A stretch of 64,000 bases of DNA from Candidatus Poribacteria bacterium (GTDB lineage: Bacteria > Poribacteria > WGA-4E > PCPOR2b): assembly GCA_022822785.1 (NCBI GenBank), contig JAJEAL010000134.1:170600-234599 (forward strand). The letters are read 5' to 3'. Below are positions 9,105 to 17,401 of the stretch, in pieces; position 1 is the stretch's first letter; each line of letters starts with the position of its first letter. The notes beneath the pieces are model-generated. The model was not told the DNA's origin, made no database searches, and saw only the letters and a program-made list of their open reading frames with translations. Both the position numbers and the translations under genes were made by a program.

Positions 9105-9592
9105 GGTGGATTTTTAGGTATTTGAGGGAATTATTGTCCCGATTTTATCGGGATTCAGAGCAATCTGAATCAGGATTTTCAGGTTTCTTAATCCCGATTT
9201 ATCGGGGATTAAAGGATTTTCGGGATAGAACACGGAACGTCAAATCCCGCAAGTTCCGATTTTATCGGAATGCTCCCTGATAGGTCGGGACAGGCTGGAA
9301 CGGCACGAGGATCCTTGATGTATCGGGACGTGATAGGGGGTTGGGTGCATTTAGCCCCAGAGGGGCGACAGGTCTATAGCCGGGCGATAAGGCCCTCCTT
9401 CCAAGCCCCAGAGGGGCGACATGTGTATGGCAACGAAATGCTGTGCCGCTGTGAGGCGGTTTGCTTTGAATATCGATTTTATTGGGGCAATAATCCGTGC
9501 AATCCGCGTCCTCTGTTTAATCTGTGGTTCAGACGTTTCACGCATCATGTTTCCCGTTATATCGCTTCTATGACATAACACTCCGCTAGCAA
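9105..9592. other. Repeat-filled gene-free stretch
   Basis: No gene is supportable. It contains CCCGATTTTATCGGGATTCAGAGCAA (about 9151-9176), two further ATCGG palindromes, the GGGACAGGCTGGAACGGCACG module (9289-9309), a direct repeat pair at 9353 and 9404, an AATCCGCGTCCTCTGTTTAATCTG stretch, and a GTTTCACGCATCATGTTTCC copy. It reads as a landing zone for short dispersed repeats. Confidence 0.7.
9353..9421. repeat. Tandemly placed 18-base repeat, two copies
   Basis: AGCCCCAGAGGGGCGACA occurs at 9353-9370 and again at 9404-9421, 51 bases apart. Each is itself a short hairpin (CCCC-AGA-GGGG). There is no coding support. Confidence 0.7.
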
Positions 9593-11314
9593 CTATGGTA
9601 TCCTATAAATCCAAACATAGTCAATCCCGTTGAGGGTTATCACATGTTCCAATTCGCCGTTGAGCGTTCCCATTTGCGGGACCCATCCCGCTTGGGATTC
9701 GCGGATATGGACCACCTCATAATCTGGGACGTCCTCTTCACCTGCGTCAGTCCAATACATATGACCGGTAAAGTAGGGAAGAAAGAATTGGGCACTTTGT
9801 GGAAAGGTTTGAACATATAGCTCTCGTGCATTTGTTTTTTTATTCAGGTATTTTGCCGCGAGATCATACCCCGCGCCTGCAGGAACCGTGATAATTTTCC
9901 TGATATCAGTGAGTTTGAACCCGAGGTTGTAGTAGGTGCCGTAGTAGGGGTGAAGCCGTAGGACCGGCAGGATTTGGATCAGGGCGAGACAGAGGATAGT
10001 CACGATAGAAAAGGTGAGTTTTTGGGCGTTTGCTCCGGTCCCAAAGCGGGAGTCAATATAGGAGTAACCCCATTTAAGAAACTCAAAGAGACCGATAGCG
10101 GCAAGTATCTCTATGATTGGGAAAGCGGGTAGCAGATACCGACTAAACTTTTTGCTCGTCAGCGAGAGACAGAGGGTGAACAGCAGGACAACCGCCACCA
10201 ACGCGAGTGCTGTCCGAAACTGTCGCGCATATCCTTCCTGTCCGTTCCGTGACCAGGCATGGCGTCTCCTCCACAGAAAGAGACATCCGCCGAATGCTAA
10301 GGGAAGCGCCAACGGCGCGGTATTTATACAGAGCACCAACGGGTAGAAGAGCCAGCCGGGGTCATATAACGCCTGTCCGAGGAAGAAGTGCTGAAGGTTA
10401 TGCGGCGTAGCAATCGCCCACGCAACGCCATCGAATACACTCCATACGGTTCGGACCATATAGCCGGATACCACACCTACCACCACCACCGATGCCAAAT
10501 ATAGCCACAGTCGTTGATATGCCCCTTTCTGTAACTCCCGATACGCAAGCAGCGTGACCGCTAAAAGACACAACCCGCCTATCAAAAAGGTGGGGTTCCA
10601 AAAGAAGGGCCACAGTGCGAACACGGTGAGTAGTGTGCAGCTCAGGAAACAGAGACCCGTTCCAAGCCCCCGGAGAAAGAACTGCCGCCACGTCTCCTCT
10701 CGATTCCGAAACAGGAGGAAGCAGATAGGGACCCACAAGAGAAGAATAAGGGAGTTGCTTTTGGCAAGACAGGCTAAACCGTAAGCAATTCCAGAACCGA
10801 CGAGGTAACGGCGTTTTTGAGCTTCCCCACAACAATAGAGCAGGAGGGACAGAACTGTTAACAGGACAAAAATCGCCGCCAACGCATCGGTGTGGACGCG
10901 ACGGGATTGGGCTAAAAAGAGTGGAGAGAAGGATAGAAACGCCGCACCGATGACCGCAACCCAACGCCCAAATAACCGATAAAGCAGCACCATTGCTACA
11001 CCAATCCCAATTAAAAGCGCAACTCCGATGAACCACCGGGCTAACGCTAAGTCTTGAACACTTATATGGGGTTCAGTAAAAAGGGTGCGGAGGGCAGCGA
11101 GCCACATCGTTATAACACCGGGGTGGAAAGTGACGAGGGTTTCTGAAAAGGCGCCCATCTCGACTGCGGTCATAAACACTGTACTATGGTCCAGCCAACC
11201 AGCTTCATCAGATGTCCAGTGGGCACCCAAAGAGAACAGCCGAGGCACACTCGCAGCCAGAAATAAACACAGGCCAAAAAAGAGTGAGGAAGTTTTCTGG
11301 GAGAATGGTTTCAT
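9593..11314 (-). CDS. Family 39-type membrane glycosyltransferase
   Basis: Integral membrane protein of 573 residues with roughly ten or more hydrophobic segments. The N-terminal LGAHWTSDEAGW places an acidic pair in the first periplasmic loop, as in the GT39/ArnT/PMT superfamily, and FHPGVITMWLAAL follows. These enzymes use polyprenyl-phosphate sugars to glycosylate lipids or proteins on the outer face of the inner membrane. The C-terminal third (LYVQTFPQSAQFFLPYF onward) is soluble. It lies beside the TylF-like methyltransferase on the same strand, but repeats separate them. Donor and acceptor are unknown. Confidence 0.8.
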   Translation of the reverse strand: MKPFSQKTSSLFFGLCLFLAASVPRLFSLGAHWTSDEAGWLDHSTVFMTAVEMGAFSETLVTFHPGVITMWLAALRTLFTEPHISVQDLALARWFIGVALLIGIGVAMVLLYRLFGRWVAVIGAAFLSFSPLFLAQSRRVHTDALAAIFVLLTVLSLLLYCCGEAQKRRYLVGSGIAYGLACLAKSNSLILLLWVPICFLLFRNREETWRQFFLRGLGTGLCFLSCTLLTVFALWPFFWNPTFLIGGLCLLAVTLLAYRELQKGAYQRLWLYLASVVVVGVVSGYMVRTVWSVFDGVAWAIATPHNLQHFFLGQALYDPGWLFYPLVLCINTAPLALPLAFGGCLFLWRRRHAWSRNGQEGYARQFRTALALVAVVLLFTLCLSLTSKKFSRYLLPAFPIIEILAAIGLFEFLKWGYSYIDSRFGTGANAQKLTFSIVTILCLALIQILPVLRLHPYYGTYYNLGFKLTDIRKIITVPAGAGYDLAAKYLNKKTNARELYVQTFPQSAQFFLPYFTGHMYWTDAGEEDVPDYEVVHIRESQAGWVPQMGTLNGELEHVITLNGIDYVWIYRIP

Positions 11315-11439
11315 TGGGAAGAGGATTGTGCAACGATAGAGACTAGATTTGGTTGTTTTTCTCGTTCAAGAATCTGTTATATTTGCTTTGCCAATATCCG
11401 CTTTATATTAGAACCAAACAGCCAGCTAAACAAATCGGT

Positions 11440-11479
11440 CGTTATGCTAAAAGTCTATGGCAAGACTTTTAGCATAACG
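11440..11479. terminator. Hairpin downstream of micro-protein gene 2
   Basis: CGTTATGCTAAAAGTC pairs perfectly with GACTTTTAGCATAACG (16 bp, 8-base loop), just 3' of the minus-strand gene 11493-11714. It duplicates the hairpin at 5117-5156, including the nearby GAACCAAACAGCCAGC. Confidence 0.6.
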
Positions 11480-11492
11480 AAGATGTCTGATT

Positions 11493-11714
11493 TTACTGTG
11501 TATACCAACAACAATGGAGACCGTCTTGATCCGTGTGGAAACCTTCCCCCGCAAAAAAGTTATGTCCCGCGTCATGCCAGCAACGCCAGTGACCGTGACC
11601 GTCGTTCCCGACGTTTGCCTCAGCTTCATAGGTAAAACATGTAATCATTGACACAGCTAACAGACTTAGTGCGAAAATAAAAACCATTCCGAGGATCAAT
11701 GCTTTCCGTAACAT
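11493..11714 (-). CDS. Small secreted protein, paralogue 2 (73 aa)
   Basis: Paralogue of 5183-5395. The ATG at 11714 follows AAAGGAGTTAACCGTA. The signal peptide (MLRKALILGMVFIFALSLLA, ending EAEA before NVGNDG) is almost identical to that of paralogue 1, but the mature 40 residues differ: rich in Gly, His and Trp, with Cys at HWRCW and a vicinal CC near the end. Flanking hairpins on both sides are conserved with paralogue 1. His and Cys content would allow metal binding; this is a guess. Function unknown. Confidence 0.75.
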   Translation of the reverse strand: MLRKALILGMVFIFALSLLAVSMITCFTYEAEANVGNDGHGHWRCWHDAGHNFFAGEGFHTDQDGLHCCWYTQ

Positions 11715-11737
11715 TACGGTTAACTCCTTTCAGATTT

Positions 11738-11762
11738 GCAGAAGCAAACAATCCACTTCTGC
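11738..11762 (-). promoter_or_regulatory. 5' leader hairpin of micro-protein gene 2
   Basis: GCAGAAG pairs with CTTCTGC around an 11-base loop just upstream of the AAAGGAG site. The stem equals the one at 5419-5439 while the loop sequence and length changed, as expected if the structure is kept. Confidence 0.5.
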
Positions 11763-11920
11763 AGCTAAAGAAAAATAGAACTTTTCAAAATCTCCCGAAT
11801 TCGGGGCAATCTAATGTGTGCAATTGCCATGCCAAAGAAAGTACTTATGCCCCAAAGTCAATCGGTATAAGGGTTTCAGCGATAAATGTCAAAAAAGTCA
11901 TTGAACGGATTAGCCCGATT

Positions 11921-11952
11921 GTTAGTAAATGTTGCTAGCAACATTTACTAAC
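11921..11952. terminator. Perfect 32-base palindrome overlapping a stop codon
   Basis: GTTAGTAAATGTTGCT and AGCAACATTTACTAAC form a perfect 32-base palindrome. The TAG stop of the minus-strand HTH/solute-binding gene (11948-11950) lies inside it. It would form a 14-16 bp hairpin at the mRNA end. No U-run follows, so factor-independent termination is uncertain; a protein operator or element end is also possible. Confidence 0.5.
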
Positions 11953-13552
11953 CGGACTGGCGACGTTCCACGGTGAGTTGGCTCATATTTTGAATCAGAT
12001 CGATTAGGTCGGTGAGGTTATCGTCGAACTGGATTTCTAACGGCGAGAGTGTATATTGGAAGCAGGGCGCCAACAGGATTACCGCGAAATCTTCCTGCAC
12101 GAGAGATAATACCTGCCGCCCAAGCCTACTTCTTGCGGTCGGGTTCGTCATTTCGTCCAGTTGAGGGAGCAGCTCGTCAACTTGGGGATTAGAGTAGCCG
12201 AAAAAGTTGTGTTCTCCATCGGAATGGAAGAATTGCGACAGATTGCTGTACCCTAAACCAAAAAAGAATTGGGTTAAAAAAGCATCTGCCTCCTCCCACA
12301 TCTCCCCTTTGACAGAGATAGGATTCACCACAGAGGAACCCGCTGACTTTCCGATCAGATAAGCCAGGTAGCGAAACACACCGCCCGAGCAGGCAATCCG
12401 AATGTCAAAGGGGGAGTGAGGATGCGATGGGAGATTTTCTTCTTCAGTAACCTGCCCCATACGCAGATAGAGGTTGACTGCCTGATAATTGATGGCACCT
12501 TTAAGCAGACTACAGTTCCTTTCGTCCGATAGGAGCCCGCGATGGCGGTTGAGGAATAGGGCGTAGTAGTTATCTTCAAAAAAGGGCCACTGTTGGCAGG
12601 GCACCTTTGTTGGGAATTGGTGGAGAGACTGCATTGCATAGAAAGGGACAAAAAGCAGATCCAGTACACCATTCTCGATTGCCTTAACCGCATTGGCGGG
12701 CAGTGTGAAACGCCTCAAGGTCAACCAGTCGATGTGGGGATTCCCGCCACGATAGTAATCGGGATTTGGCTCGAAACGGAAGGTCATGGCATCCGGACGG
12801 AAACCCTTTAATCGATAGGGACCGGAGGTCACGCGGTAGGGTTGGGATACGTGAGAAGGGAGTGGAGAGATAACGCGCAGATGGAGGGGGAAAAGTGGTT
12901 CTTCTTGAGAAAGTTGAACCCGAAGTTGATTTTTGCCATCCGGTTTAATCTCTGCGATAATCGGTGCGATGCGGCTCTCGGAAAACGCCGTGATGACCTC
13001 TTCGAGGGTAATTGGCTTTCCATCGCTCCAACGGAGATCTTCCCTTAACGTCAGCTGCCACTGCGAATTCCCTTGCACCGCCTCGCAACCGGTTGCTAGC
13101 CGTTCTTCAATTTCCCCATTTCGGCGGTACACAAGAAGCGGATCATAGCAGAGGTTCTGCATCCAGAAACTCAGTGCAGGGTGTGGTCGGTCTAAAAAAC
13201 CCATTTCGGGTGGAATCAACTCGCCGATTTCGAGCCAGCCAATAGGTGCCTTCTCGTTGGACTGGAGGCCGCGTAGACTTCCGGTGTAGGAGACCCCCAT
13301 CTGTTGTTGAAGCTGCTGGGCGATTTCCTTCTGATCCGGTTCCCGTCGGTTCAGCAGTGACAGCATAAATTGGATCTGCTCCGGTTGCAAGACTGGTTCA
13401 GCCAACTGATTTTTGAGAAGGTTGACCTCTTTTCTGCACCGACTGACATGTCGTGGCGACATTCCGATCCCTTGGGCAATTTCTTCGTCGCTGGCGTGGG
13501 GGTGTTGCTTTTGATAGGCGATGAGTTTGAGGAGGGTATCGACTTTTGACAT
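11948..13552 (-). CDS. SgrR-like protein: N-terminal HTH fused to family 5 solute-binding domain
   Basis: Protein of 534 residues without a signal peptide. Residues about 1-50 form a helix-turn-helix (SDEEIAQGIGMSPRHVSRCR). Residues from about 105 match the SBP_bac_5 (oligopeptide/dipeptide-binding) fold, with LTLREDLRWSDGKPIT and FRFEPNPDYYRGG. This order matches SgrR-type transcription factors, which sense a cytoplasmic ligand through a former periplasmic binding domain. No transporter gene is adjacent, so neither target nor ligand is clear. A CCCCGATGAATCGGG repeat lies about 110 bases upstream. A 32-base palindrome covers the stop. Confidence 0.75.
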   Translation of the reverse strand: MSKVDTLLKLIAYQKQHPHASDEEIAQGIGMSPRHVSRCRKEVNLLKNQLAEPVLQPEQIQFMLSLLNRREPDQKEIAQQLQQQMGVSYTGSLRGLQSNEKAPIGWLEIGELIPPEMGFLDRPHPALSFWMQNLCYDPLLVYRRNGEIEERLATGCEAVQGNSQWQLTLREDLRWSDGKPITLEEVITAFSESRIAPIIAEIKPDGKNQLRVQLSQEEPLFPLHLRVISPLPSHVSQPYRVTSGPYRLKGFRPDAMTFRFEPNPDYYRGGNPHIDWLTLRRFTLPANAVKAIENGVLDLLFVPFYAMQSLHQFPTKVPCQQWPFFEDNYYALFLNRHRGLLSDERNCSLLKGAINYQAVNLYLRMGQVTEEENLPSHPHSPFDIRIACSGGVFRYLAYLIGKSAGSSVVNPISVKGEMWEEADAFLTQFFFGLGYSNLSQFFHSDGEHNFFGYSNPQVDELLPQLDEMTNPTARSRLGRQVLSLVQEDFAVILLAPCFQYTLSPLEIQFDDNLTDLIDLIQNMSQLTVERRQSG

Positions 13553-13776
13553 TTGTGTAAGTTAGGCGGACCTTTCGTATCATGGTAGATTTTAGAATTA
13601 CTTAGACGTGATGAGCGAACCAAGTCACGAACCTTGCTCGCCGAGTTACGGCACACGGCGCCCCGATGAATCGGGATTCAAAGCAATGTGCCTACTACTA
13701 TTAATGTCTACTTATTTCTATAATTCACTATAATTGGGCACTCTGTACCGGGGATAGGAAAACCCGGGCTATCACC

Positions 13777-13875
13777 CCGGTAGGTGCGGTTTCTAACCGC
13801 ATCGGCGCAGTTGGAAACAGCGCCTACCAAACATGGGGAGCGAAAGTGTCTATCTGTTTTTAGAATCCACTATAG
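13777..13875. repeat. About 100-base repeat with long hairpin, copy 1
   Basis: Directly repeated at 15970-16074. The first half is an inverted repeat: GGTAGGTGCGGTTTC (13779-13793) against GAAACAGCGCCTACC (13814-13828). The second half is AACGAAAG/AGCGAAAG-type single-stranded sequence up to ACTATAG. The last codons of the truncated SPASM gene lie inside it. Confidence 0.75.
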
Positions 13876-14289
13876 TCTTGGAAGATTGATAGTGCGCCTT
13901 GACTAGCAGAGGCACAATACTATCGTAGACCTCTTCCTTTGAATTTGCCTCGGTAATCTCTCCGGTCTGGTAGAGGGCATCGGCGCGGCAATCGGCGCAG
14001 ATAGGGAGGTACGAGCAAGAGAGACACTGCTCTGAACGGACGTACTGCTCCTTGAGAACCAGATCAATCCCACCAATCTCCCCTGAGATATGCCCCGCCT
14101 CATATTTTTTGTCCCGACCGATAAACGTCGGGCAGGTATAGATCTTTCCAGAGGGATCCAAGGTGATATTCCGTCCTCGGTGGGTGTATCGTTTGCTAGA
14201 TTTTGTAACACCTCCCAGCCCACTTTGTCAACTTCAATAAGTGCGCGAGACAGGGTATGGTACAGCAGGTGATGGTTGGTTTTCGGATA
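13850..14289 (-). pseudogene. Radical SAM/SPASM protein remnant lacking the radical SAM core
   Basis: Bases 13850-14223 encode only a C-terminal SPASM segment: HRGRNITLDPSGKIYTCP, then CLSCSYLPICADC with the four Cys that bind an auxiliary Fe-S cluster. The CxxxCxxC core motif is missing. The frame closes at a TGA just upstream of codon 14234. In a second minus-strand frame, bases about 14289-14190 read HHLLYHTLSRALIEVDKVGW, which looks like the N-terminal region of such proteins. The simplest view is an internal deletion of roughly 250 codons plus a frameshift. The ORF could start at TTG 14161, but function is unlikely. Confidence 0.5.
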
Positions 14290-14756
14290 ATCGTCTGCTA
14301 TTCCACTGTTTAGATGAAATTATTGAAAGAGACCTCCGTACCCACAACGAATATCAGTTGACAGACGGGTTACAGTTGATGCTACAATATGGCGAGCAGA
14401 TGAAGGTTGAGTTCATTAACTCGCTACATTGCGGTACGCCAGACCAACTGTTGGAAGCGAATCGATCCATTTTACAAAAACGGGGGGCGCGGAATTATTG
14501 TTTTCCCAATAGTGTGATTATCCCGCCGGTCTTTATCGGAGAGGGTGCAGTCATTGAGCGTGCTGTTATCGGCCCCTATGCTTCGATTGGTAGTGGATCC
14601 CGGGTCGTCAATGCACTTATCAAAGACGCGATTATCCACCCAAATGCGGAGATACAAAATGCCCTAATCAACCGTTCGCTCATTGGTCCCGATGCGCGGG
14701 TGTCTGGACGTTTTCACCAATTCAACGTTAGCAGTTCATCGCAGATTGATCTCTAA
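14241..14756 (+). pseudogene. 5'-truncated sugar-nucleotide pyrophosphorylase fragment
   Basis: Only the C-terminal part of a glucose-1-phosphate nucleotidyltransferase-type protein is present: LLFHCLDEIIERD, EYQLTDGLQLMLQYGE and TPDQLLEANRSIL, followed by a left-handed beta-helix of hexapeptide repeats (about residues 95-155). The N-terminal catalytic Rossmann-like domain with its GxGTRL-type motif is absent. An in-frame TAA directly precedes base 14241. It abuts the oppositely oriented SPASM remnant, so a deletion or rearrangement junction lies at about 14240-14290. Confidence 0.65.
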
Positions 14757-14842
14757 AAAACTTCTGATGACTAGGAAACAAAAGCAATATTGATTACACG
14801 AATCAATCCATAGTGAGTGAAGATAACTCAGGGAGAATATCA

Positions 14843-15904
14843 ATGAAAATTTTAGTCACAGGTGGCACCGGCAGGATTGGCGCGAATCTCGTGAAACGTC
14901 TGCTTGACAGAGGGCACGACATCCGTAGTTTTGTTTATCCCGGCGACTCAAGCCGTGCTGACAAGCTCGACGGTTATGATCGGGTCGAGACGGTTGTCGG
15001 AGATCTACGAAACTTTGACAATGTGAAACGAGCGGTCGAGGGAGTGGATGCAATTTATCACCTTGCTGCTGCGTTTGGCGGTCCCTTTGATAACCTGCAA
15101 TATCTGAACATCAATGGGATGGGAACACTCAATATCTTGGAGTGTATCCGAGAGGGGTTGCCAAATCTGCATCGCTTCGTCTATGCGTGTACAGAGGCGA
15201 TTTATTGGCGCCTGGGAGAAAAAGGGCGTTTTTTCGAGGAACCGATTGCTGAAGAGATGGTGAGTCGCTATAAGCACATGCCGTACTTTTTGACCAAATG
15301 GATCGGTGAAGAACTGTCCATGACCTATCACTATCAGTACGGGGTGCCAACGACGGTCTTCCGTTTTGCCACAGTTATCGAACCCGGCGAATTTCTCAAT
15401 GAAGATGGACTGCCTCGCCTATTCCTCTTTAACCCTGTGTATGAGCGGTATAAGGATGAAACCGGCGACGATGAAGATGAGCAGGAGATGATTGACACCA
15501 TAAAATCGCTCTGGACCGGCGAGGAGAAATTCCTCATCAGTCTAAATCCGAATGGGCGTCCTTACAAACAGGAATTTACAGATGTCCGGGATATTGCTCA
15601 GGGATTGGTTTTGGGAATTGAAAAGGAGGAAGCAGTTGGAGAGGAGTTTACGCTTGGCGGCGCGGCGTTATTCCGCTGGGAAGAGGCTGTTCCCTATCTT
15701 GCCGAGCGGTATAATATGGATTACGTCGAAGCGAGGGTGCCTTCGTCGAACTATTTTGAGTTCAATCTGGACAAGATCAAAAGTCTGCTGGGATATGAGC
15801 CGCAGCATGACCTCCGCAGCGTTCTTGATACAGCAGAAGCGATGCGACGTGGTGAGAGTACCGATGTGATTCCAACGGGGGTTCGATTTGATGGCAAGGT
15901 GTAG
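14843..15904 (+). CDS. NAD(P)-dependent epimerase/dehydratase (extended SDR)
   Basis: Extended short-chain dehydrogenase/reductase, 353 residues. The start at 14843 follows GGGAGAATATCA and puts the MKILVTGGTGRIG dinucleotide motif at the N-terminus. The catalytic pair is plausibly YFLTK, with Thr/Ser in the YACTEAIYW region. The substrate domain includes VFRFATVIEPGEFLNEDG, and the protein ends in a normal epimerase C-terminus. It probably interconverts or reduces a nucleotide sugar or similar carbohydrate. It follows the truncated sugar-nucleotide fragment, which may once have shared a glycan operon. Confidence 0.85.
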   Translation: MKILVTGGTGRIGANLVKRLLDRGHDIRSFVYPGDSSRADKLDGYDRVETVVGDLRNFDNVKRAVEGVDAIYHLAAAFGGPFDNLQYLNINGMGTLNILECIREGLPNLHRFVYACTEAIYWRLGEKGRFFEEPIAEEMVSRYKHMPYFLTKWIGEELSMTYHYQYGVPTTVFRFATVIEPGEFLNEDGLPRLFLFNPVYERYKDETGDDEDEQEMIDTIKSLWTGEEKFLISLNPNGRPYKQEFTDVRDIAQGLVLGIEKEEAVGEEFTLGGAALFRWEEAVPYLAERYNMDYVEARVPSSNYFEFNLDKIKSLLGYEPQHDLRSVLDTAEAMRRGESTDVIPTGVRFDGKV

Positions 15905-15969
15905 GACGAGAGGAGATCGTACCGATAAAATCCCCGATTGCATCGGGGCAGGCAGAACGGCACGGGAGA

Positions 15970-16074
15970 CCGGTAGGTGCGGTTTCTAACCGCACCGCAT
16001 CGGCGCAGTTGGAAACAGCGCCTACCATACACGGGGAACGAAAGCGTCTATTCGTTTTTTAGGATTTACTATGA
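15970..16074. repeat. About 100-base repeat with long hairpin, copy 2
   Basis: Copy of 13777-13875 in the same orientation: GGTAGGTGCGGTTTC ... GAAACAGCGCCTACC, then ACGGGGAACGAAAGCGTCTAT and a terminal ACTATGA. It sits between convergent genes, where the hairpin could terminate transcription. Just left of it (15932-15956) is the GATTGCATCGGGGCAGGCAG module seen elsewhere. Confidence 0.75.
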
Positions 16075-16099
16075 TTTACCGCTGCTTACCCCAAAACAC

Positions 16100-17347
16100 C
16101 TAAAAATAATCGCAGATCCAGTGGGTCGGTTCGTCTTTGGGGAAGAGTGTAGAGAGCAGGGCGATTTCGTCGGGTTGCAGATTGAGCCCTTTGATGCGAT
16201 GCAGTTCGTCTAACTGCCCAAATGTGACATCCCCGAAAAGCACCTTTAGGAAACTGTAAGTATCCAGTGCGACCTTTGTGACTCCGCTATCGTCCGCAAC
16301 GACGGTAACCTTTCCTTTATTGACGTCTAGTGTGCAGCTGTGATCGCCGACAGTAAAGCAGAATGAACCCGTCCGATCCGCCATAGCACTGCTTGTCAAT
16401 TCCGCCTCGAATTTAGGGATCAGCTTTTGGAAGAGTCTCCTCAGCGAGATAACACGATACATCATCCTTTCGTGGATTGAGAAGGATAGTGGGCTGCCGC
16501 TTTCTTCACTCAACAGCAGGGTCATTGGGTGATGTCGGGTCAAACGGCCTGAAATGCTTTCAACGTTCCTTTCATAAGCTGCCTCTAGAATTGCGTGACA
16601 GAGGGCGAGGAGACTGTCAGGGGCTGCATTACGGTAGCCGACTTCTCGCAGATTCGGGTAATATGTCGCCAAATATGCATCAATCCCTTGATCATCGTCA
16701 GGAAACGCGAGATTGGCGTAGGCACCGATTTGCCCCTCCTTTTCGACGACAAGTGACGGCAACATACCGACTTGCTGCGAATAGCCATCTCTCCACAATC
16801 TCTCCGGGCGCAGAATTGTTTCAGTGCGTCCTCCGTTGTGCTCATCATAGATCTGGCTGATCTGCGTTAAATCCCTCTCTAAGTCAAACGGTCGGGTTTT
16901 CCACCCCGATGGAGCAAAGGTCTTTTTGTCGAGGAGTTCCAGCTCGAAATTTGTCTGTGGAAAGGGTGCCCAGCCAAATGGCATGTAAAACGGTTGGATA
17001 GTGGTGAACAGGAGGCTGAGGTCGTAGTTCTGCGCTTCCATATAGGCAATCGCATCCCGCAGCAGTGCCGACGCATAACCCCGCCCGCGATATTCCGGTG
17101 AAGTAACAACCATGCCAATCCCGCCGAGTTTCATGACCGCCTCCCCAAGATACATTGATCGGTCTGAGACGCGAACATAGCTGACAATCTTGCCATCGAC
17201 AACGCAGACACGTGACTGATCCAGTTCGTAGGTGGAGTCCTGATAGTGTTGATTGGCATATCTCGGTCTACATTTTTCGACGAATACCGCGGAGATGAGA
17301 TCGACGATTTCGTCCCGTTCATGCGCTTTCGCTGTGCGAATTTCCAT
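16100..17347 (-). CDS. Eis-like GNAT acetyltransferase with SCP2-type C-terminal domain
   Basis: GNAT-family protein of 415 residues, the size of Eis-type acetyltransferases. The N-terminal GNAT domain has the acetyl-CoA loop in SPEYRGRGYASALLRDA. PFYMPFGWAPF leads into the second, degenerate GNAT half, and the C-terminal 100 residues (FCFTVGDHSCTLDVNKGKV onward) resemble the SCP2-like domain of Eis. Eis proteins acetylate amines of drugs or protein lysines; the substrate here is unknown. GGGGAGGGGTAGGT precedes the ATG, and part of it comes from a CCCCGAT repeat. It is last on the long minus-strand run. Confidence 0.85.
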   Translation of the reverse strand: MEIRTAKAHERDEIVDLISAVFVEKCRPRYANQHYQDSTYELDQSRVCVVDGKIVSYVRVSDRSMYLGEAVMKLGGIGMVVTSPEYRGRGYASALLRDAIAYMEAQNYDLSLLFTTIQPFYMPFGWAPFPQTNFELELLDKKTFAPSGWKTRPFDLERDLTQISQIYDEHNGGRTETILRPERLWRDGYSQQVGMLPSLVVEKEGQIGAYANLAFPDDDQGIDAYLATYYPNLREVGYRNAAPDSLLALCHAILEAAYERNVESISGRLTRHHPMTLLLSEESGSPLSFSIHERMMYRVISLRRLFQKLIPKFEAELTSSAMADRTGSFCFTVGDHSCTLDVNKGKVTVVADDSGVTKVALDTYSFLKVLFGDVTFGQLDELHRIKGLNLQPDEIALLSTLFPKDEPTHWICDYF

Positions 17348-17401
17348 ACCTACCCCTCCCCGATAAAATCGAGATTCAAAGCAACTTGGGCGAAGTAACG
17401 C

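Noticed and set aside
9270..9578. 102-codon open frame in the gap after the TylF-like gene
   Set aside because: It is made of dispersed repeats (two AGCCCCAGAGGGGCGACA copies, ATCGGG palindromes, a GTTTCACG copy), has no ribosome site and resembles no protein.
10398..11036. 212-codon frame within the glycosyltransferase region
   Set aside because: It is an overlapping frame of the membrane glycosyltransferase, rich in Cys, Trp and Arg with no start signal.
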